A DNA stretch of 64,000 nt from Hyphomicrobiales bacterium (GCA_017642935.1 JAEPOK010000001.1:806001-870000); one strand, 5' to 3'. Positions 31,206 through 46,437 are shown, numbered from the stretch's first letter. A program made the numbers and translations. Notes: generated by a model from the sequence alone, not told the origin.

Positions 31206-32977
31206 GGGAACCGCATAACCTCATAGATCCTGACCTGCGCCATCGCGCGGTGCTGGCAGCGCAAGGCAAAGCGCCATTCGATCTGTTGATTGAGGGTGGC
31301 ACGCTTGTCGATCCAGTGGTCGGACAGCTGCGTCCGGCTGATATCGGGATCGTTGGTCCGCTGATTGCCAGTGTTCACGCGCCGAGCGAAGCCGGCGCGT
31401 TTGGTGCCGATGCTAGGATTGATGCGACTGGGTTGTTTCTCAGCCCAGGCCTGATCGATATGCACATGCATGTTGAAAGTTCGATGGTACTGCCCGCCGC
31501 CTACAGCAATGCCGTGCTGCCGCGCGGCGTGACGGCGGCTGTTTGGGACCCGCATGAGATCGCCAATGTGGCCGGTCATTCCGGCATAACGTTTGCGCTC
31601 GATGCGGCTAAGGCCGCGAGCCTGCGGTTCCTGCCCTTGGCGCCATCCTGCGTGCCGTCAGCTCCGGGATTTGAATCGACAGGCGCGGACTTTGATGTTG
31701 ATGATCTGGAACGCTTGCTGGCCCGCGACGATGTGCACGGCGTTGCCGAGGTCATGTCGATGCACGCGTTGCTCAAGCGCACACCGCGCATGGCTGGCAT
31801 CGTCCAGGCTGGGCTCGAATCCGGCAAACGCGTCTGTGGCCATGCTCGCGGCCTGACCGGTGCCTCGCTCAACGCGTATGTGGCCTCAGGTGTTCAGACC
31901 GACCACGAACTGACCTCGAACAACGATCTTTTGGCCAAGCTGCAAGCTGGCCTCACCATTGAGCTGCGCGGTTCGCATGATCATTTGCTGCCAGGTTTCG
32001 TTGAGACGCTGAATGCGCTTGAGACGTTCCCGCAAACGCTCACGCTCTGTACCGATGACGTGTTCCCCAATGATCTGCATCGCGCTGGTGGGCTTGATGA
32101 TGTGGTGCGACGTCTTGTGCGTTACGGCTTGCCGCCAATCAAAGCGTTGCAGGCGGCCACGCTCAACGCCGCCACCCAACTCGGCCGCCGTGACCTTGGG
32201 CTGATCGCGCCGGGAAAACGTGCCGACATCGTTCTGTTCGAGAATCTGTCGGATTTTGTTGCCCACAAAGTGGTTCTGAATGGGACGATCGTTGCCGAAC
32301 AAGGCGCAATGTTGAAACGGGACACCACCACAACGTCGCAACAGGCGCTGGAAAACACTGTCAAAACGCCGACCTTCCGGGCGAGCGACTTTGAGATACA
32401 AGCATCTGGCAAGATGGCGCGCATCGCGACCATCAAGCGGCCTCGGTTCACCGCATGGGGCGAGCGCGAAGTGCCAGTGCGCGACGGCCTGGTGGTCTGC
32501 CCGGATGACATGGCGTTGATGGCCGTCGTCAATCGGTACGGTGACAATGCCTCGCCACGCCTTGCTCTGCTGGAGGAGTGGGGAACATGGCATGGCGCGT
32601 TTGCCACCAGCGTTTCGCACGACAGCCATAATCTCACGCTGTTCGGCAGAGGCGCGGAGGACATGGCGCTCGCCGCGAACACTGTTTCTGCCATGCAGGG
32701 CGGCCTTGCCGTGGTAAAGGTCGGTGAGGTCATCGCAACATTGCCATTGCCTGTCGGCGGTTTGATGCGGGATGATGATCTGGCGGCTGTCGCCGAGGAC
32801 TTTGACAGCATTGTCCAGGCGATGGACCAGGTGGTCGCTTGGCAACCGCCCTATCTCGTCTTTAAGGCGTGTTTCGGTGCATCGCTTGTCTGCAATGCCG
32901 GTCCGCATCTCAGCGATAAGGGCGTTGTGGACACGTTTGAAGGTATCCGACTTGAATCGGTGGTTTTGACCGATTGA
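31202..32977 (+). CDS. ade: Adenine deaminase
   Basis: From ATG 31202 (overlapping the hydrolase stop as ATGA) the product is 591 residues, close to the 588 of E. coli Ade. Amidohydrolase metal motifs are visible: PGLIDMHMHVESSM, DPHEIANVAG, HARG, TDHELTSN and CTDDVFPNDL. The C-terminal adenine-deaminase domain follows, with SVSHDSHNLTLFG and GGLAVVKVGEV. It converts adenine to hypoxanthine and ammonia. Directly after a nucleoside hydrolase and importer, it completes a path from imported adenosine to hypoxanthine and ribose. Confidence 0.94.
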   Translation: MREPHNLIDPDLRHRAVLAAQGKAPFDLLIEGGTLVDPVVGQLRPADIGIVGPLIASVHAPSEAGAFGADARIDATGLFLSPGLIDMHMHVESSMVLPAAYSNAVLPRGVTAAVWDPHEIANVAGHSGITFALDAAKAASLRFLPLAPSCVPSAPGFESTGADFDVDDLERLLARDDVHGVAEVMSMHALLKRTPRMAGIVQAGLESGKRVCGHARGLTGASLNAYVASGVQTDHELTSNNDLLAKLQAGLTIELRGSHDHLLPGFVETLNALETFPQTLTLCTDDVFPNDLHRAGGLDDVVRRLVRYGLPPIKALQAATLNAATQLGRRDLGLIAPGKRADIVLFENLSDFVAHKVVLNGTIVAEQGAMLKRDTTTTSQQALENTVKTPTFRASDFEIQASGKMARIATIKRPRFTAWGEREVPVRDGLVVCPDDMALMAVVNRYGDNASPRLALLEEWGTWHGAFATSVSHDSHNLTLFGRGAEDMALAANTVSAMQGGLAVVKVGEVIATLPLPVGGLMRDDDLAAVAEDFDSIVQAMDQVVAWQPPYLVFKACFGASLVCNAGPHLSDKGVVDTFEGIRLESVVLTD

Positions 32978-33351
32978 ACACGGACTTGGGTCATGATGAT
33001 GGCAAGCAACGGACCTGTGATGGGCGTGGGTCTTGAATTCTCATTGCAAGTGGCCGATTCATAGCATCGTCCTCATGACTTGCATGCGACTGGCGCAACG
33101 CGTTTCGGCCTGTGCAAAAAATCCCTTACCGAAGGGTTGATTTCGGTCAGATTCGCGATTACTTCCAGCATTCTGGCGTGTGATCCGTTCGCACGCCCTT
33201 ATTGTGTTGTGCGCGGCCCGTTGGCGGGGTGTCGCCGGAAACCCGTTACCGTAGGAAGGTATCCCTCCCGTGTCGGCTCTTGTTGGAGCGGCGGTGAAAG
33301 GGACGCGCCAACCCGGTGGCAAGGCCCAAAAGGCCGAGTGGCAAAAGGTAG
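32978..33351. other. Intergenic region between ade and secE
   Basis: In this 374-base spacer no convincing gene was found. A small hairpin CCCTT/AAGGG lies at 33123-33136, followed by a weak promoter-like TTGATT at 33137-33142, and GGCC/GGCC dyads occur near 33326-33337. No tRNA-like cloverleaf or TTC loop was found, although tRNA-Trp precedes secE in many bacteria. It must contain the secE-nusG promoter and the end of the purine operon, but neither is sharply defined. Confidence 0.4.
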
Positions 33352-33552
33352 ATGATGGCAAAGACCAATCCCTTCACTTTCATGCAGGAAGTGCGGCAGG
33401 AAGTGTCCAAGGTTGTGTGGCCAACACGCCGTGAGACGACTGTGACGACGATCATGGTCTTCATCATGGTGTTCCTGGCTGCCATCTTCTTTTTGGCTGC
33501 CGATCAGGTTCTGAGCTTCATCGTTGGCCAGCTTCTGGCACTTGGCCGTTAA
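33352..33552 (+). CDS. secE: Preprotein translocase subunit SecE
   Basis: The 66-residue (or 65 from the second ATG, 33355) protein has the short bacterial SecE form. An amphipathic FTFMQEVRQEVSKVVWPTRRETTVTTIMV, containing the conserved W-P-x-R-x-E motif, precedes a single membrane helix (VFIMVFLAAIFFLAADQVLSFIV). SecE clamps SecY in the Sec channel. AAAGG sits just before the ATG pair. nusG follows after 14 bases, the usual order. Confidence 0.96.
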   Translation: MMAKTNPFTFMQEVRQEVSKVVWPTRRETTVTTIMVFIMVFLAAIFFLAADQVLSFIVGQLLALGR

Positions 33553-33566
33553 GGAGGCGCAGATTT

Positions 33567-34097
33567 ATGGCATTGCGCTGGTACATTGTTCACGCCTACT
33601 CGAACTTCGAGAAAAAGGTCGCCGAGTCGATCCGTGAGGGTGCGCAGGCGGCTGGCCTGGATGCGTTGTTCGATCAGATTTTGGTGCCGACAGAGAAGGT
33701 CGTCGAAGTGCGTCGTGGCCGCAAGGTCGATACCGAGCGCAAGTTCTTCCCCGGCTATGTGCTGGTGCGCATGGAAATGACCGATGAGGCCTATCACCTC
33801 ATCAAGAACACGCCGAAAGTGACCGGGTTTCTTGGCTCCGATATGAAGCCGATCCCAATTTCCGATGCTGAGGCCGAGCACATCCTCAACCAGGTGCAGG
33901 AAGGCGTGGAGCGTCCAAAACCATCGATCACGTTCGATGTCGGCGAGCAGGTGCGTGTTTCCGATGGTCCGTTTGCCTCCTTCAACGGTGTTGTCGAGGA
34001 AGTCGATGGCGAGCGTGCGCGTTTGAAAGTTTCAGTTTCGATCTTTGGCCGGGCTACGCCGGTCGAGCTCGAATATGGGCAGGTTGAAAAGCTCTAA
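33567..34097 (+). CDS. nusG: Transcription termination/antitermination factor NusG
   Basis: The 176-residue protein has the NGN domain (ALRWYIVHAYSNFEKKVAESI, then KFFPGYVLVRMEM) and a C-terminal KOW domain (FDVGEQVRVSDGPFASFNGVVEEVDGERARLKVSVSIFGR). It binds RNA polymerase, suppresses pausing, and links it to Rho or the ribosome. Start ATG 33567 follows AAGGAGGCGCAG. Confidence 0.97.
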   Translation: MALRWYIVHAYSNFEKKVAESIREGAQAAGLDALFDQILVPTEKVVEVRRGRKVDTERKFFPGYVLVRMEMTDEAYHLIKNTPKVTGFLGSDMKPIPISDAEAEHILNQVQEGVERPKPSITFDVGEQVRVSDGPFASFNGVVEEVDGERARLKVSVSIFGRATPVELEYGQVEKL

Positions 34098-34182
34098 GGG
34101 CCTTTTCTCCGCCTAACCTCCGCGTGGGAGAGATGGTCTGGTTTCGCCGCCAGGTTCTGATCGCACCACGCAACCCCAACCA

Positions 34183-34199
34183 GCCGCATCTCATGCGGC
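34183..34199 (+). other. Hairpin in the nusG-rplK spacer
   Basis: GCCGCAT and ATGCGGC with a three-base loop form a perfect seven-base stem about 20 bases before the rplK start. It has no T-run. It could mark an mRNA processing site or part of an L1-binding leader, but no specific L1 target motif is recognised. Confidence 0.35.
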
Positions 34200-34218
34200 G
34201 CCATTAAAGGGATGACAC

Positions 34219-34647
34219 ATGGCGAAGAAGATCGCTGGTTACCTGAAGCTTCAGGTGCCTGCCGGTGCTGCCAACCCGTCGCCGCCCATCGGGCCGGCGC
34301 TTGGTCAGCGCGGTTTGAACATTATGGAATTCTGCAAGGCGTTTAACGCCAAGACGCAAGAAATGGAAAAAGGTGCACCGGTTCCGGTGGTCATCACCAT
34401 CTTCCAGGATAAGTCGTTCACGTTCGAGATGAAGACGCCGCCGGTGTCGTTCTTCTTGAAAAAAGCAGCCAAATTGCAAAAGGGCGGTTCTGAGCCAGGT
34501 CGTAGCACGGCCGGTTCGATCACCCAGGCGCAACTGCGCGAGATCGCTGAACAGAAGATGACTGATCTCAACGCGACGTCTGTGGAAGGCGCCATGCAAA
34601 TGGTTGCCGGTTCTGCCCGTTCGATGGGCCTGAAGGTGGAGGGCTAA
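34219..34647 (+). CDS. rplK: 50S ribosomal protein L11
   Basis: The 142-residue protein has the same length as E. coli L11. It carries [39 protein letters not shown] and the C-terminal rRNA-binding [24 protein letters not shown]11 binds the GTPase-associated centre of 23S rRNA and is involved in the stringent response. It is followed after three bases by rplA. Confidence 0.98.
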   Translation: MAKKIAGYLKLQVPAGAANPSPPIGPALGQRGLNIMEFCKAFNAKTQEMEKGAPVPVVITIFQDKSFTFEMKTPPVSFFLKKAAKLQKGGSEPGRSTAGSITQAQLREIAEQKMTDLNATSVEGAMQMVAGSARSMGLKVEG

Positions 34648-34650
34648 CCG

Positions 34651-35346
34651 ATGGCACGTGTTTCCAAACGGCTAAAGGCCGCAGATGACGGCTTGAATCC
34701 TGATCAGCTCTATCCGGTGGATGAAGCTGTCGCGATGGTCAAAGAACGCGCCAAAGCAAAGTTCGATGAGACCATCGAAGTGGCGATGAACCTCGGCGTT
34801 GACCCGCGCCATGCGGACCAGATGGTGCGCGGCGTTGTGCAGCTTCCCAACGGCACCGGCAAGTCGGTGCGTGTGGGTGTGTTTGCACGCGGTGAAAAAG
34901 CTGACGAAGCGCGCGAAGCCGGTGCTGATGTGGTTGGCGCTGAGGATCTCGTTGAGATCGTTCAGGGCAGCACGATCGATTTCGATCGCTGTATCGCTAC
35001 GCCTGACATGATGGGCCTGGTCGGTCGTCTCGGTAAGGTTCTTGGCCCACGCGGTCTGATGCCGAACCCACGCGTTGGCACGGTGACGATGGATGTCGCC
35101 AATGCCGTCAAAAACGCCAAGGGTGGTGAAGTGCAGTTCCGCGTTGAGAAAGCCGGCATTGTGCATGCCGGTGTCGGCAAGGCCTCGTTCACCGCTGAGC
35201 AGTTGGCCGAAAACGTCAAAGCGTTTGCCGATGCGGTTGCCAAAGCCAAGCCATCAGGCGCCAAAGGCACGTATATGCAGCGCGCGGCGGTGTCCTCGAC
35301 CATGGGGCGCGGCGTCAAAATCGATGTTTCCAGCCTGAGCGCCTAA
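34651..35346 (+). CDS. rplA: 50S ribosomal protein L1
   Basis: The 231-residue protein has the L1 signature: [18 protein letters not shown], then [29 protein letters not shown]1 forms the stalk at the ribosomal E site and in other bacteria represses its own L11-L1 message. The spacing to rplK is three bases, so the pair is translationally coupled. Confidence 0.98.
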   Translation: MARVSKRLKAADDGLNPDQLYPVDEAVAMVKERAKAKFDETIEVAMNLGVDPRHADQMVRGVVQLPNGTGKSVRVGVFARGEKADEAREAGADVVGAEDLVEIVQGSTIDFDRCIATPDMMGLVGRLGKVLGPRGLMPNPRVGTVTMDVANAVKNAKGGEVQFRVEKAGIVHAGVGKASFTAEQLAENVKAFADAVAKAKPSGAKGTYMQRAAVSSTMGRGVKIDVSSLSA

Positions 35347-35720
35347 ACGGCGCAAGGTTGTGGGTGGAGCTTGCTCCGCCAGAAGAAATCGCGGGTTGGG
35401 TTTTTTGATCCGGCCCCGGTAGGGCCGCCGGGCTCCAAAAGCTTCGGCGTCTCTTACCTGTCCGAGATTGCGGGTGCTCTAATCCTTCCTGGGAAGGCGA
35501 GGGGCTTAATCTGGAAATCCTCCAGGCCAGCATGAGACGCGAAGAGCTGAGTTTTGGGATCGTTTGTCGATTCCACAGGTCAGTTCGATCCGTTATCGGC
35601 CATCCTTCGGGCGGTCGGGGCAGGTTTTTGAACGGTGGGTACCGGGTTGCGGTGCGCACTACACTGAAACCGGCCTTGATCTCCTCCTTTGAGGAAGGAT
35701 TGGCCAACTGGAGAGAGACA
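35347..35720 (+). ncRNA. Ribosomal protein L10 leader region (autoregulatory mRNA leader)
   Basis: The 374 bases between rplA and rplJ contain no gene; an open frame running into rplJ from 35532 starts far upstream of the conserved protein. Stems seen are GGTGGAGC/GCTCCGCC (35363-35380), CGGCCC/GGGCCG (35411-35427), CCTTC/GAAGG (35484-35497) and a long-range GCGTCTC (35447-35453) with GAGACGC (35534-35540). The segment TCTTACCTGTCCGAGATTG strongly resembles the rplJ leader as I recall it from rhizobia. In the known L10 leader the L10-L12 complex binds a kink-turn here to limit rplJL translation. Confidence 0.75.
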
Positions 35721-36239
35721 GTGGATAGAGCGGAAAAGCGCGAAATGGTCTCCACGCTGAACGACGTGTTTGCGTCGGCCGGCGTTGTGGTCGTTGCCCA
35801 CTATGGTGGTCTTTCCGTTGCCAAAATGACCGATCTTCGCGCCAAAATGCGTGAAGCCGGTGGCACGGTCAAAGTCGCCAAAAACCGCCTTGCAAAGCTG
35901 GCTCTTGACGGCACGGACGCGGCGCACATTGCCGATCTGTTTGAAGGGCAAACACTGATTGCTTATTCGGACGATCCGGTGGCGGCGCCAAAGGTGGCCA
36001 GCGCATTTGCCAAGGATAACGAGCAACTCGTTCTTCTGGGCGGTGCAATGGGCGCCACACACTTGGACGCCAATGGCGTCAAAGCGCTGGCAACGATGCC
36101 GTCGCTTGATGAACTGCGTGCGAAGATCGTGGGTATGATTCAAACCCCGGCAACGCGTATCGCGCAGGTCGTCAATGCACCGGCTGGTGGGTTGGCACGT
36201 GTGGTCCAAGCCTATGCTGACAAGGGCGAAGCGGCGTAA
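35721..36239 (+). CDS. rplJ: 50S ribosomal protein L10
   Basis: The 172-residue protein begins at GTG 35721, set by GGAGAGAG at 35710-35717 and the conserved N-terminus [33 protein letters not shown] and the L12-binding C-terminal helix are present. L10 anchors the L7/L12 stalk to 23S rRNA. The frame is open further upstream, but that stretch is leader RNA. Confidence 0.96.
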   Translation: MDRAEKREMVSTLNDVFASAGVVVVAHYGGLSVAKMTDLRAKMREAGGTVKVAKNRLAKLALDGTDAAHIADLFEGQTLIAYSDDPVAAPKVASAFAKDNEQLVLLGGAMGATHLDANGVKALATMPSLDELRAKIVGMIQTPATRIAQVVNAPAGGLARVVQAYADKGEAA

Positions 36240-36287
36240 GCGGCTTTCACAAACTGATCGAACAGACCTCGTAAGGAACTGAAACTA

Positions 36288-36668
<381 letters not shown>

Positions 36669-36685
36669 GGCCTCGGCCCGCCAAA

Positions 36686-36746
36686 GCGTGGCTGCGACTC
36701 GTGTCGCAGCCACGCCGACCAAACGCTGCGTATTTCAGGCGTTTGG
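36686..36746 (+). terminator. Strong hairpin pair in the rplL-rpoB spacer (attenuator or processing site)
   Basis: A perfect 13-base stem GCGTGGCTGCGAC/GTCGCAGCCACGC (36686-36715, loop TCGT) is followed by a second stem CCAAACGC/GCGTTTGG (36719-36746). No T-run follows, so read-through into rpoB is expected. In E. coli the same position has a partial terminator and an RNase III site that set the ratio of L12 to polymerase. An equivalent role is inferred. The rest of this 299-base spacer shows no gene. Confidence 0.65.
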
Positions 36747-36967
36747 TGTGTGAAGTGTGAAGATGGACCGGCCGGATTTTCCGGGTTTCGGTGCCATCTT
36801 TTTCGCGTCTCTAAAGCCCTTTGTGGCCGGCGAGGCGGATTTAAATGATCGGATGACCTGGCAAACGCTGGCTTAGCAACGGCGGCGCAGCGCTTTCCAG
36901 GTGATCTGATACCGGGCGATCCACCCCCTGAGGTCGCTTCGGTCTTGGGTCCATAAAAGGAGCGGAC

Positions 36968-39900
36968 ATGGCGACTATCGACGTGGCAAATACCTCAACG
37001 ACTTCTGATCTTTCCCGCAAAATGAATACGGTACCGGTGACGAGCTTCTCTGTTCGCTCGCGCCCGCGGCGCATGTTTGGCAACATTCGCGAAGTTGCCG
37101 ATATGCCCAATCTCATCGAAGTGCAGATGGCTTCCTACAATCAGTTCCTAATGGTGGATGAGCCCGAAGGCGGCCGCAACGATGATGAAGGCCTGCAGTC
37201 GGTTTTCAAATCGGTGTTCCCGATTTCTGATTTTGCCGGCACGGCGATGCTGCAGTTCGTGCGCTACGAATTCGAACCGCCGAAATACGATGTGGATGAG
37301 TGCCGCCAGCGCGGGATGACATTCTCTGCGCCGCTGAAAGTGAATCTTCAGCTGATCGTGTTCGATGTCGATGAAGAAACCGGCGCCAAATCGGTCAAAG
37401 ATATCAAAGAGCAAGACGTCTATATGGGCGATATGCCGCTGATGACGACGAACGGTACGTTCATCGTCAACGGCACCGAGCGTGTGATCGTTTCTCAGAT
37501 GCACCGTTCGCCAGGCGTGTTCTTCGATCATGACAAGGGCAAGAGCCACTCGTCCGGCAAGCTGCTGTTCGCGGCCCGCATCATCCCTTATCGCGGCTCC
37601 TGGCTCGACATTGAGTTCGATGCCAAGGACATCGTGCACGCACGTATCGACCGTCGCCGGAAAATTCCAGTGTCATCGCTGCTCTATGCACTGGGTCTCG
37701 ATACCGAGGAAATTCTGAGCACCTATTACACGTCCTCGGTGCACACCAAGACCAAGAATGGTTGGAAGACGGCCTACGATCCGGCGAAGATGGAGGGCAT
37801 GAAGGTCACCCGTGACCTGATCAACGATGCCACCGGTGAGGTTGCTGTTGAGTCCGGCAAGAAGGTCACCCCGCGTCAGGCCAAGCGCGTGGCGGACGAA
37901 GGTTTGAAAAACCTGCGGGTCGAAGCTGAAGACATGATCAGCCAGTATCTGGCTGAAGACGTCGTCAACATGGAAACCGGCGAAATCTACGCTGAAGCCG
38001 GCGAGGAAATCACCGAAGAGCTGATGGAACAGCTGCTTGAGCTTGGCTTCAAGTCGCTCACTCTGCTCGACATCGACCATGTGAACACCGGCGCCTATAT
38101 CCGCAACACGCTGATGGCTGACAAGAACGAAAGCCAAGCTGAAGCGCTGTTCGATATCTACCGCGTGATGCGTCCCGGTGAGCCGCCGACCATTGAAGCG
38201 GCTGAGGCGATGTTCCAGTCGCTGTTCTTCGATCCGGAGCGCTATGACCTGTCGGCTGTTGGGCGCGTGAAAATGAATATGCGCCTTGACCTCGACGCCG
38301 AGGACACGGTGCGCACGCTGCGCAAGGAAGACATTTTGGAAGTTCTGCGCACGCTGCTCGATCTGCGTGACGGCAAGGGCGAAATCGACGATATCGACAA
38401 TCTCGGCAACCGCCGTGTGAGGTCGGTCGGCGAGCTGATGGAAAACCAGTATCGCGTCGGTCTACTGCGGATGGAGCGCGCCATCAAGGAGCGCATGTCG
38501 TCGGTCGAAATCGGCACGGTGATGCCGCAGGATCTGATCAACGCCAAACCTGCGTCTGCCGCTGTGCGCGAGTTCTTTGGTTCCTCGCAGCTCTCGCAGT
38601 TCATGGACCAGACAAACCCGCTGTCGGAAATCACCCATAAGCGCCGTCTTTCGGCGCTTGGACCGGGTGGTCTGACGCGTGAACGCGCAGGCTTTGAGGT
38701 GCGCGACGTGCACCCGACACATTATGGTCGTATCTGCCCGATTGAAACGCCGGAAGGCCCGAATATCGGTCTGATCAACTCGCTGGCAACGTTCGCTCGT
38801 GTGAACAAATACGGCTTCATCGAAACGCCGTATCGCAAGGTGAACGACGGCAATGTGACCGACGATGTCGTGTTCCTGTCGGCGATGGAAGAGGCGCGCC
38901 ACTACATCGCGCAGGCCAACTCGGAACTTGATGATGATGGTAACTTCATCAACGAGTTGGTCGTCTGCCGTCACCAATCGGATGTGATGCTCACCCCGCG
39001 CGAGCGCGTTGATCTGATGGACGTTTCGCCGAAGCAGCTCGTTTCGGTCGCTGCCTCGCTGATTCCGTTCCTTGAGAACGATGACGCCAACCGCGCGCTA
39101 ATGGGCTCGAACATGCAGCGTCAGGCTGTGCCGTTGGTGCGCGCTGAAGCACCGCTGGTCGGTACCGGCATGGAGCGGATCGTGGCGCAGGATTCTGGCG
39201 CTGCCATTGGTGCACGCCGCACTGGTATCGTGGAACAGGTGGACGCGACGCGTATCGTGATCCGTGCCACCGAAGACCTCGATCCAGGTCGTCCGGGCGT
39301 TGATATCTACCGCTTGATGAAGTTCCAGCGGTCGAACCAGAACACCTGCATCAACCAGCGTCCGCTTGTGACGATTGGTGATGAGGTGAAGAAGGGCGAG
39401 ATCATCGCTGACGGTCCGTCGACCGAGATGGGTGAGCTGGCGCTCGGCAAAAACGTGCTCGTCGCGTTCATGCCGTGGAACGGTTACAACTTCGAGGATT
39501 CCATTCTGATGTCGGAGCGCATCGTGAAAGACGATGTGTTCACCTCCATCCACCTTGAAGAGTTCGAGGTGATGGCGCGCGACACCAAGTTGGGCCCTGA
39601 AGAGATTACTCGCGATATTCCGAACGTGTCGGAAGAGGCGCTGAAGAACCTTGATGAGGCCGGCATGGTCTATATCGGGGCTGAGGTCGAAGCTGGCGAC
39701 ATTCTTGTCGGCAAGATCACGCCGAAGGGCGAAAGCCCGATGACGCCGGAAGAAAAGCTTCTGCGCGCCATCTTCGGTGAAAAAGCCTCCGATGTGCGCG
39801 ACACGTCTTTGCGTGTGCCACCAGGTGTGAAGGGGACCATTGTTGAGGTCCGCGTCTTCAACCGTCACGGCATCGATAAGGATGAGCGCGCGATCGCCAT

Positions 39901-41179
39901 CGAGCGTGAGGAAATCGAACGCCTCGGCAAAGACCGCGATGACGAGCAGGCGATCCTCGATCGCAACGTCTACGGTCGCCTCGCCGACATGCTGTCCGGT
40001 AAGGACGGCATTGCCGGACCGAAGGGTTACAAGAAAGGCACGAAGATCACGACTGACGTGCTCAACGAGTACCCGCGGTCGCAGTGGTGGACGTTCGCGC
40101 TCGACGACGACACGCTGATGGGTGAGATCGAAGCGCTGCGCGCGCAGTACGATGAATCCAAGGAACAGCTGGAACAGCGGTTCATGGACAAGGTCGAAAA
40201 ACTGCAGCGTGGTGATGAGCTTCCCCCAGGTGTGATGAAGATGGTCAAAGTCTTCATCGCCGTGAAGCGCAAGATCCAGCCGGGCGATAAAATGGCCGGC
40301 CGCCACGGCAACAAAGGCGTGGTGTCAAAGATCGTGCCGCAGGAAGACATGCCCTTCCTCGATGACGGAACGCCGGTCGATGTGGTGTTGAACCCGCTCG
40401 GTGTGCCATCGCGTATGAACGTGGGACAGATCCTGGAAACCCATATGGGTTGGGCCTGTTCCGGTCTTGGCAAGTCGATCCAGAAGGCGGTCGATGCTTA
40501 CAAGGCTGAGGCCAATGTGGCGCAGCTGGAAGAGCGGATCAGCACGATCTATGGCGATGCCGTTGAGGTCGACAAGCTTTCGGAAGGCGAGATTGTCGGT
40601 CTTGGCAAGCAGCTTTCCAAGGGTGTGCCGATTGGTACGCCGGTCTTTGATGGTGCCCGTGAGCCGGATGTGGCCGAGATGCTGGAAAAGGCAGGTCTCG
40701 ATCGTTCCGGTCAGGTGACCCTCTATGATGGCCGCACTGGCGATCAGTTCGACCGCAAGGTGACGGTTGGGTACAAATATGTGCTCAAGCTGCATCACTT
40801 GGTGGACGATAAGATCCACGCCCGTTCGATCGGACCGTACTCGCTTGTTACCCAGCAGCCGCTGGGCGGTAAGGCGCAGTTCGGTGGTCAGCGCTTCGGT
40901 GAGATGGAAGTGTGGGCGCTTGAGGCGTATGGCGCGGCCTACACGCTTCAGGAGATGCTCACCGTCAAGTCCGATGACGTGGCCGGTCGTACCAAGGTGT
41001 ACGAGGCGATTGTCCGCGGCGAGGACGCGTTTGAAGCTGGCATTCCCGAAAGCTTCAATGTGCTCGTCAAAGAGATGCGGTCTCTTGGCCTCAATGTGGA
41101 GTTGGCGCAGAGCGAGGAAGACGAAGATGATGAGGGCATCATCGACGTTGAAATCCCAACGCAGGACGCTGCCGAGTAA
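36968..41179 (+). CDS. rpoB: DNA-directed RNA polymerase subunit beta
   Basis: The 1403-residue protein starts at ATG 36968 after AAAAGGAGCGGAC. Diagnostic segments are the rifampicin-pocket [11 protein letters not shown] from residue 538, [19 protein letters not shown], and [19 protein letters not shown] near the active site. Positions equivalent to E. coli Asp516, His526 and Ser531 are Asp547, His557 and Ser562, so no classical rifampicin-resistance change is present. It is about 60 residues longer than E. coli RpoB, as is common in alphaproteobacteria. Confidence 0.98.
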   Translation: MATIDVANTSTTSDLSRKMNTVPVTSFSVRSRPRRMFGNIREVADMPNLIEVQMASYNQFLMVDEPEGGRNDDEGLQSVFKSVFPISDFAGTAMLQFVRYEFEPPKYDVDECRQRGMTFSAPLKVNLQLIVFDVDEETGAKSVKDIKEQDVYMGDMPLMTTNGTFIVNGTERVIVSQMHRSPGVFFDHDKGKSHSSGKLLFAARIIPYRGSWLDIEFDAKDIVHARIDRRRKIPVSSLLYALGLDTEEILSTYYTSSVHTKTKNGWKTAYDPAKMEGMKVTRDLINDATGEVAVESGKKVTPRQAKRVADEGLKNLRVEAEDMISQYLAEDVVNMETGEIYAEAGEEITEELMEQLLELGFKSLTLLDIDHVNTGAYIRNTLMADKNESQAEALFDIYRVMRPGEPPTIEAAEAMFQSLFFDPERYDLSAVGRVKMNMRLDLDAEDTVRTLRKEDILEVLRTLLDLRDGKGEIDDIDNLGNRRVRSVGELMENQYRVGLLRMERAIKERMSSVEIGTVMPQDLINAKPASAAVREFFGSSQLSQFMDQTNPLSEITHKRRLSALGPGGLTRERAGFEVRDVHPTHYGRICPIETPEGPNIGLINSLATFARVNKYGFIETPYRKVNDGNVTDDVVFLSAMEEARHYIAQANSELDDDGNFINELVVCRHQSDVMLTPRERVDLMDVSPKQLVSVAASLIPFLENDDANRALMGSNMQRQAVPLVRAEAPLVGTGMERIVAQDSGAAIGARRTGIVEQVDATRIVIRATEDLDPGRPGVDIYRLMKFQRSNQNTCINQRPLVTIGDEVKKGEIIADGPSTEMGELALGKNVLVAFMPWNGYNFEDSILMSERIVKDDVFTSIHLEEFEVMARDTKLGPEEITRDIPNVSEEALKNLDEAGMVYIGAEVEAGDILVGKITPKGESPMTPEEKLLRAIFGEKASDVRDTSLRVPPGVKGTIVEVRVFNRHGIDKDERAIAIEREEIERLGKDRDDEQAILDRNVYGRLADMLSGKDGIAGPKGYKKGTKITTDVLNEYPRSQWWTFALDDDTLMGEIEALRAQYDESKEQLEQRFMDKVEKLQRGDELPPGVMKMVKVFIAVKRKIQPGDKMAGRHGNKGVVSKIVPQEDMPFLDDGTPVDVVLNPLGVPSRMNVGQILETHMGWACSGLGKSIQKAVDAYKAEANVAQLEERISTIYGDAVEVDKLSEGEIVGLGKQLSKGVPIGTPVFDGAREPDVAEMLEKAGLDRSGQVTLYDGRTGDQFDRKVTVGYKYVLKLHHLVDDKIHARSIGPYSLVTQQPLGGKAQFGGQRFGEMEVWALEAYGAAYTLQEMLTVKSDDVAGRTKVYEAIVRGEDAFEAGIPESFNVLVKEMRSLGLNVELAQSEEDEDDEGIIDVEIPTQDAAE

Positions 41180-41191
41180 CGAACAAAGATA

Positions 41192-41226
41192 CCAAGGGGC
41201 AGGGCGCTTTGCGTCCCGTCCCTTGG
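41192..41226 (+). other. Hairpin in the rpoB-rpoC spacer
   Basis: CCAAGGG (41192-41198) pairs with CCCTTGG (41220-41226), and inside it GGGCGC pairs with GCG-T-CCC around a TTT loop, giving a long interrupted stem. The rpoB-rpoC gap is 129 bases, long for this junction. No T-run follows, so it is more likely a processing or stability element than a terminator. Confidence 0.45.
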
Positions 41227-41308
41227 AGCGCGTGAACGATTGAATTGCCCGGGTCTGACGACAAGCCGATAGCGCAAGGCTTGAAGTAGACCCCTTAGGA
41301 GACACGCT

Positions 41309-45517
<4,209 letters not shown>

Positions 45518-45544
45518 GTCGAAGTCTTCTCCAACAAGAATCAA

Positions 45545-45580
45545 GGCCGCTGGAATCAGGTGTGATTCCAGCGGCCTTTT
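45545..45580 (+). terminator. Intrinsic terminator of the rpoBC operon
   Basis: A perfect 13-base stem GGCCGCTGGAATC/GATTCCAGCGGCC with a six-base loop is followed immediately by TTTT. It lies 28 bases after the rpoC stop and is a textbook Rho-independent terminator. Confidence 0.93.
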
Positions 45581-46053
45581 ACCCTCTAGGGTGCCCATTG
45601 ATGCGACGAACTTTTGTTGCGTCTCAGCCGTCGCAAACGCACAGTTTGCAAAGGGTGGATGAGGGCGGAACACGAAGGCTGGCCTTATGATTGCCGCAGC
45701 GGGCGTTTCTGGCCGGAAATTGCCGCAGGGGGCTTGACCAACACCCCTCTGCATCGTATCTCCCGCTCACTTTTGCGGCAGGCCGTGGTTCGCAAAGCCG
45801 ATTAGCTTGTGCCAATTCGCAAGTGGGCTTCGTACCAAACGCTGCTTTGACTGGCTGCAAATTGAAGCATGTCACGATCCGGAGTTCGCTCCTGGTCCTC
45901 TGATTGCAAAGCGCCCGGGGGTTTCCCCAAGGGGCGCTTTGTTTGTTGTCGTTAAGGTACGCGTCTTTTGGCTTTGACCTGGGCGCAATCGATGAGGCGA
46001 AAAGCTGTTGGCCAATTGGGCCAGCGCGTTCGACCAAAAAGGAAGAGGCTTAG
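45581..46053. other. Intergenic region between rpoC terminator and rpsL
   Basis: This 473-base spacer has several open frames on both strands, none with convincing composition or a ribosome-binding site. It should contain the promoter of the rpsL-rpsG-fusA-tuf operon. A candidate is TTGACC 45734-45739 with TATCTC 45757-45762 (17-base spacer); a second, weaker one starts at TTGACT 45847. A terminator-like hairpin at 45907-45941 lies between these candidates and rpsL. No tRNA was found. Confidence 0.45.
45907..45945 (+). terminator. Terminator-like hairpin upstream of rpsL (possible leader attenuator)
   Basis: CAAAGCGCCC (45907-45916) pairs with GGGCGCTTTG (45932-45941), enclosing GGGG-GTTT-CCCC, and T-rich sequence follows (TTTGTTGTCGTT). 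No gene ends nearby, since rpoC has its own terminator 330 bases upstream. It could end a short transcript begun in this spacer, or act as an attenuator for the rpsL operon. Confidence 0.65.
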
Positions 46054-46425
46054 ATGCCAACAATTAATCAGCTGATCCGCAAGCCGCGCCAGGCTCCGGT
46101 CAAGCGTAACAAAGTTCCGGCTCTGGAGCAGAACCCGCAAAAGCGCGGCGTTTGCACCCGTGTCTACACCACCACCCCGAAGAAGCCGAACTCGGCCCTT
46201 CGTAAGGTTGCCAAGGTGCGCCTTGTGAATGGCTTTGAAGTGATCGGTTACATCCCGGGCGTCGGCCACAACCTGCAGGAGCACTCGGTTGTGATGCTTC
46301 GCGGTGGCCGCGTGAAGGATTTGCCGGGCGTGCGTTATCACATTCTGCGCGGTGTTCTGGATACCCAGGGCGTTAAAGACCGTAAGCAGCGTCGTTCCAA
46401 ATACGGCGCCAAGCGTCCTAAGTAA
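46054..46425 (+). CDS. rpsL: 30S ribosomal protein S12
   Basis: The 123-residue protein has [11 protein letters not shown] (Lys43) and [13 protein letters not shown] (Lys88), both wild type at positions where changes give streptomycin resistance. S12 controls decoding accuracy. ATG 46054 follows AGGAAGAGGCTTAG. Confidence 0.98.
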   Translation: MPTINQLIRKPRQAPVKRNKVPALEQNPQKRGVCTRVYTTTPKKPNSALRKVAKVRLVNGFEVIGYIPGVGHNLQEHSVVMLRGGRVKDLPGVRYHILRGVLDTQGVKDRKQRRSKYGAKRPK

Positions 46426-46437
46426 GGGTAAGAAGCG

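Noticed and set aside
32978-33351. tRNA-Trp gene expected upstream of secE
   Set aside because: No acceptor stem, anticodon arm or TTC loop sequence was found on either strand.
35532-35720. N-terminal extension of the rplJ frame
   Set aside because: It lies in the leader RNA; the ribosome-binding site and the conserved L10 start both point to GTG 35721.
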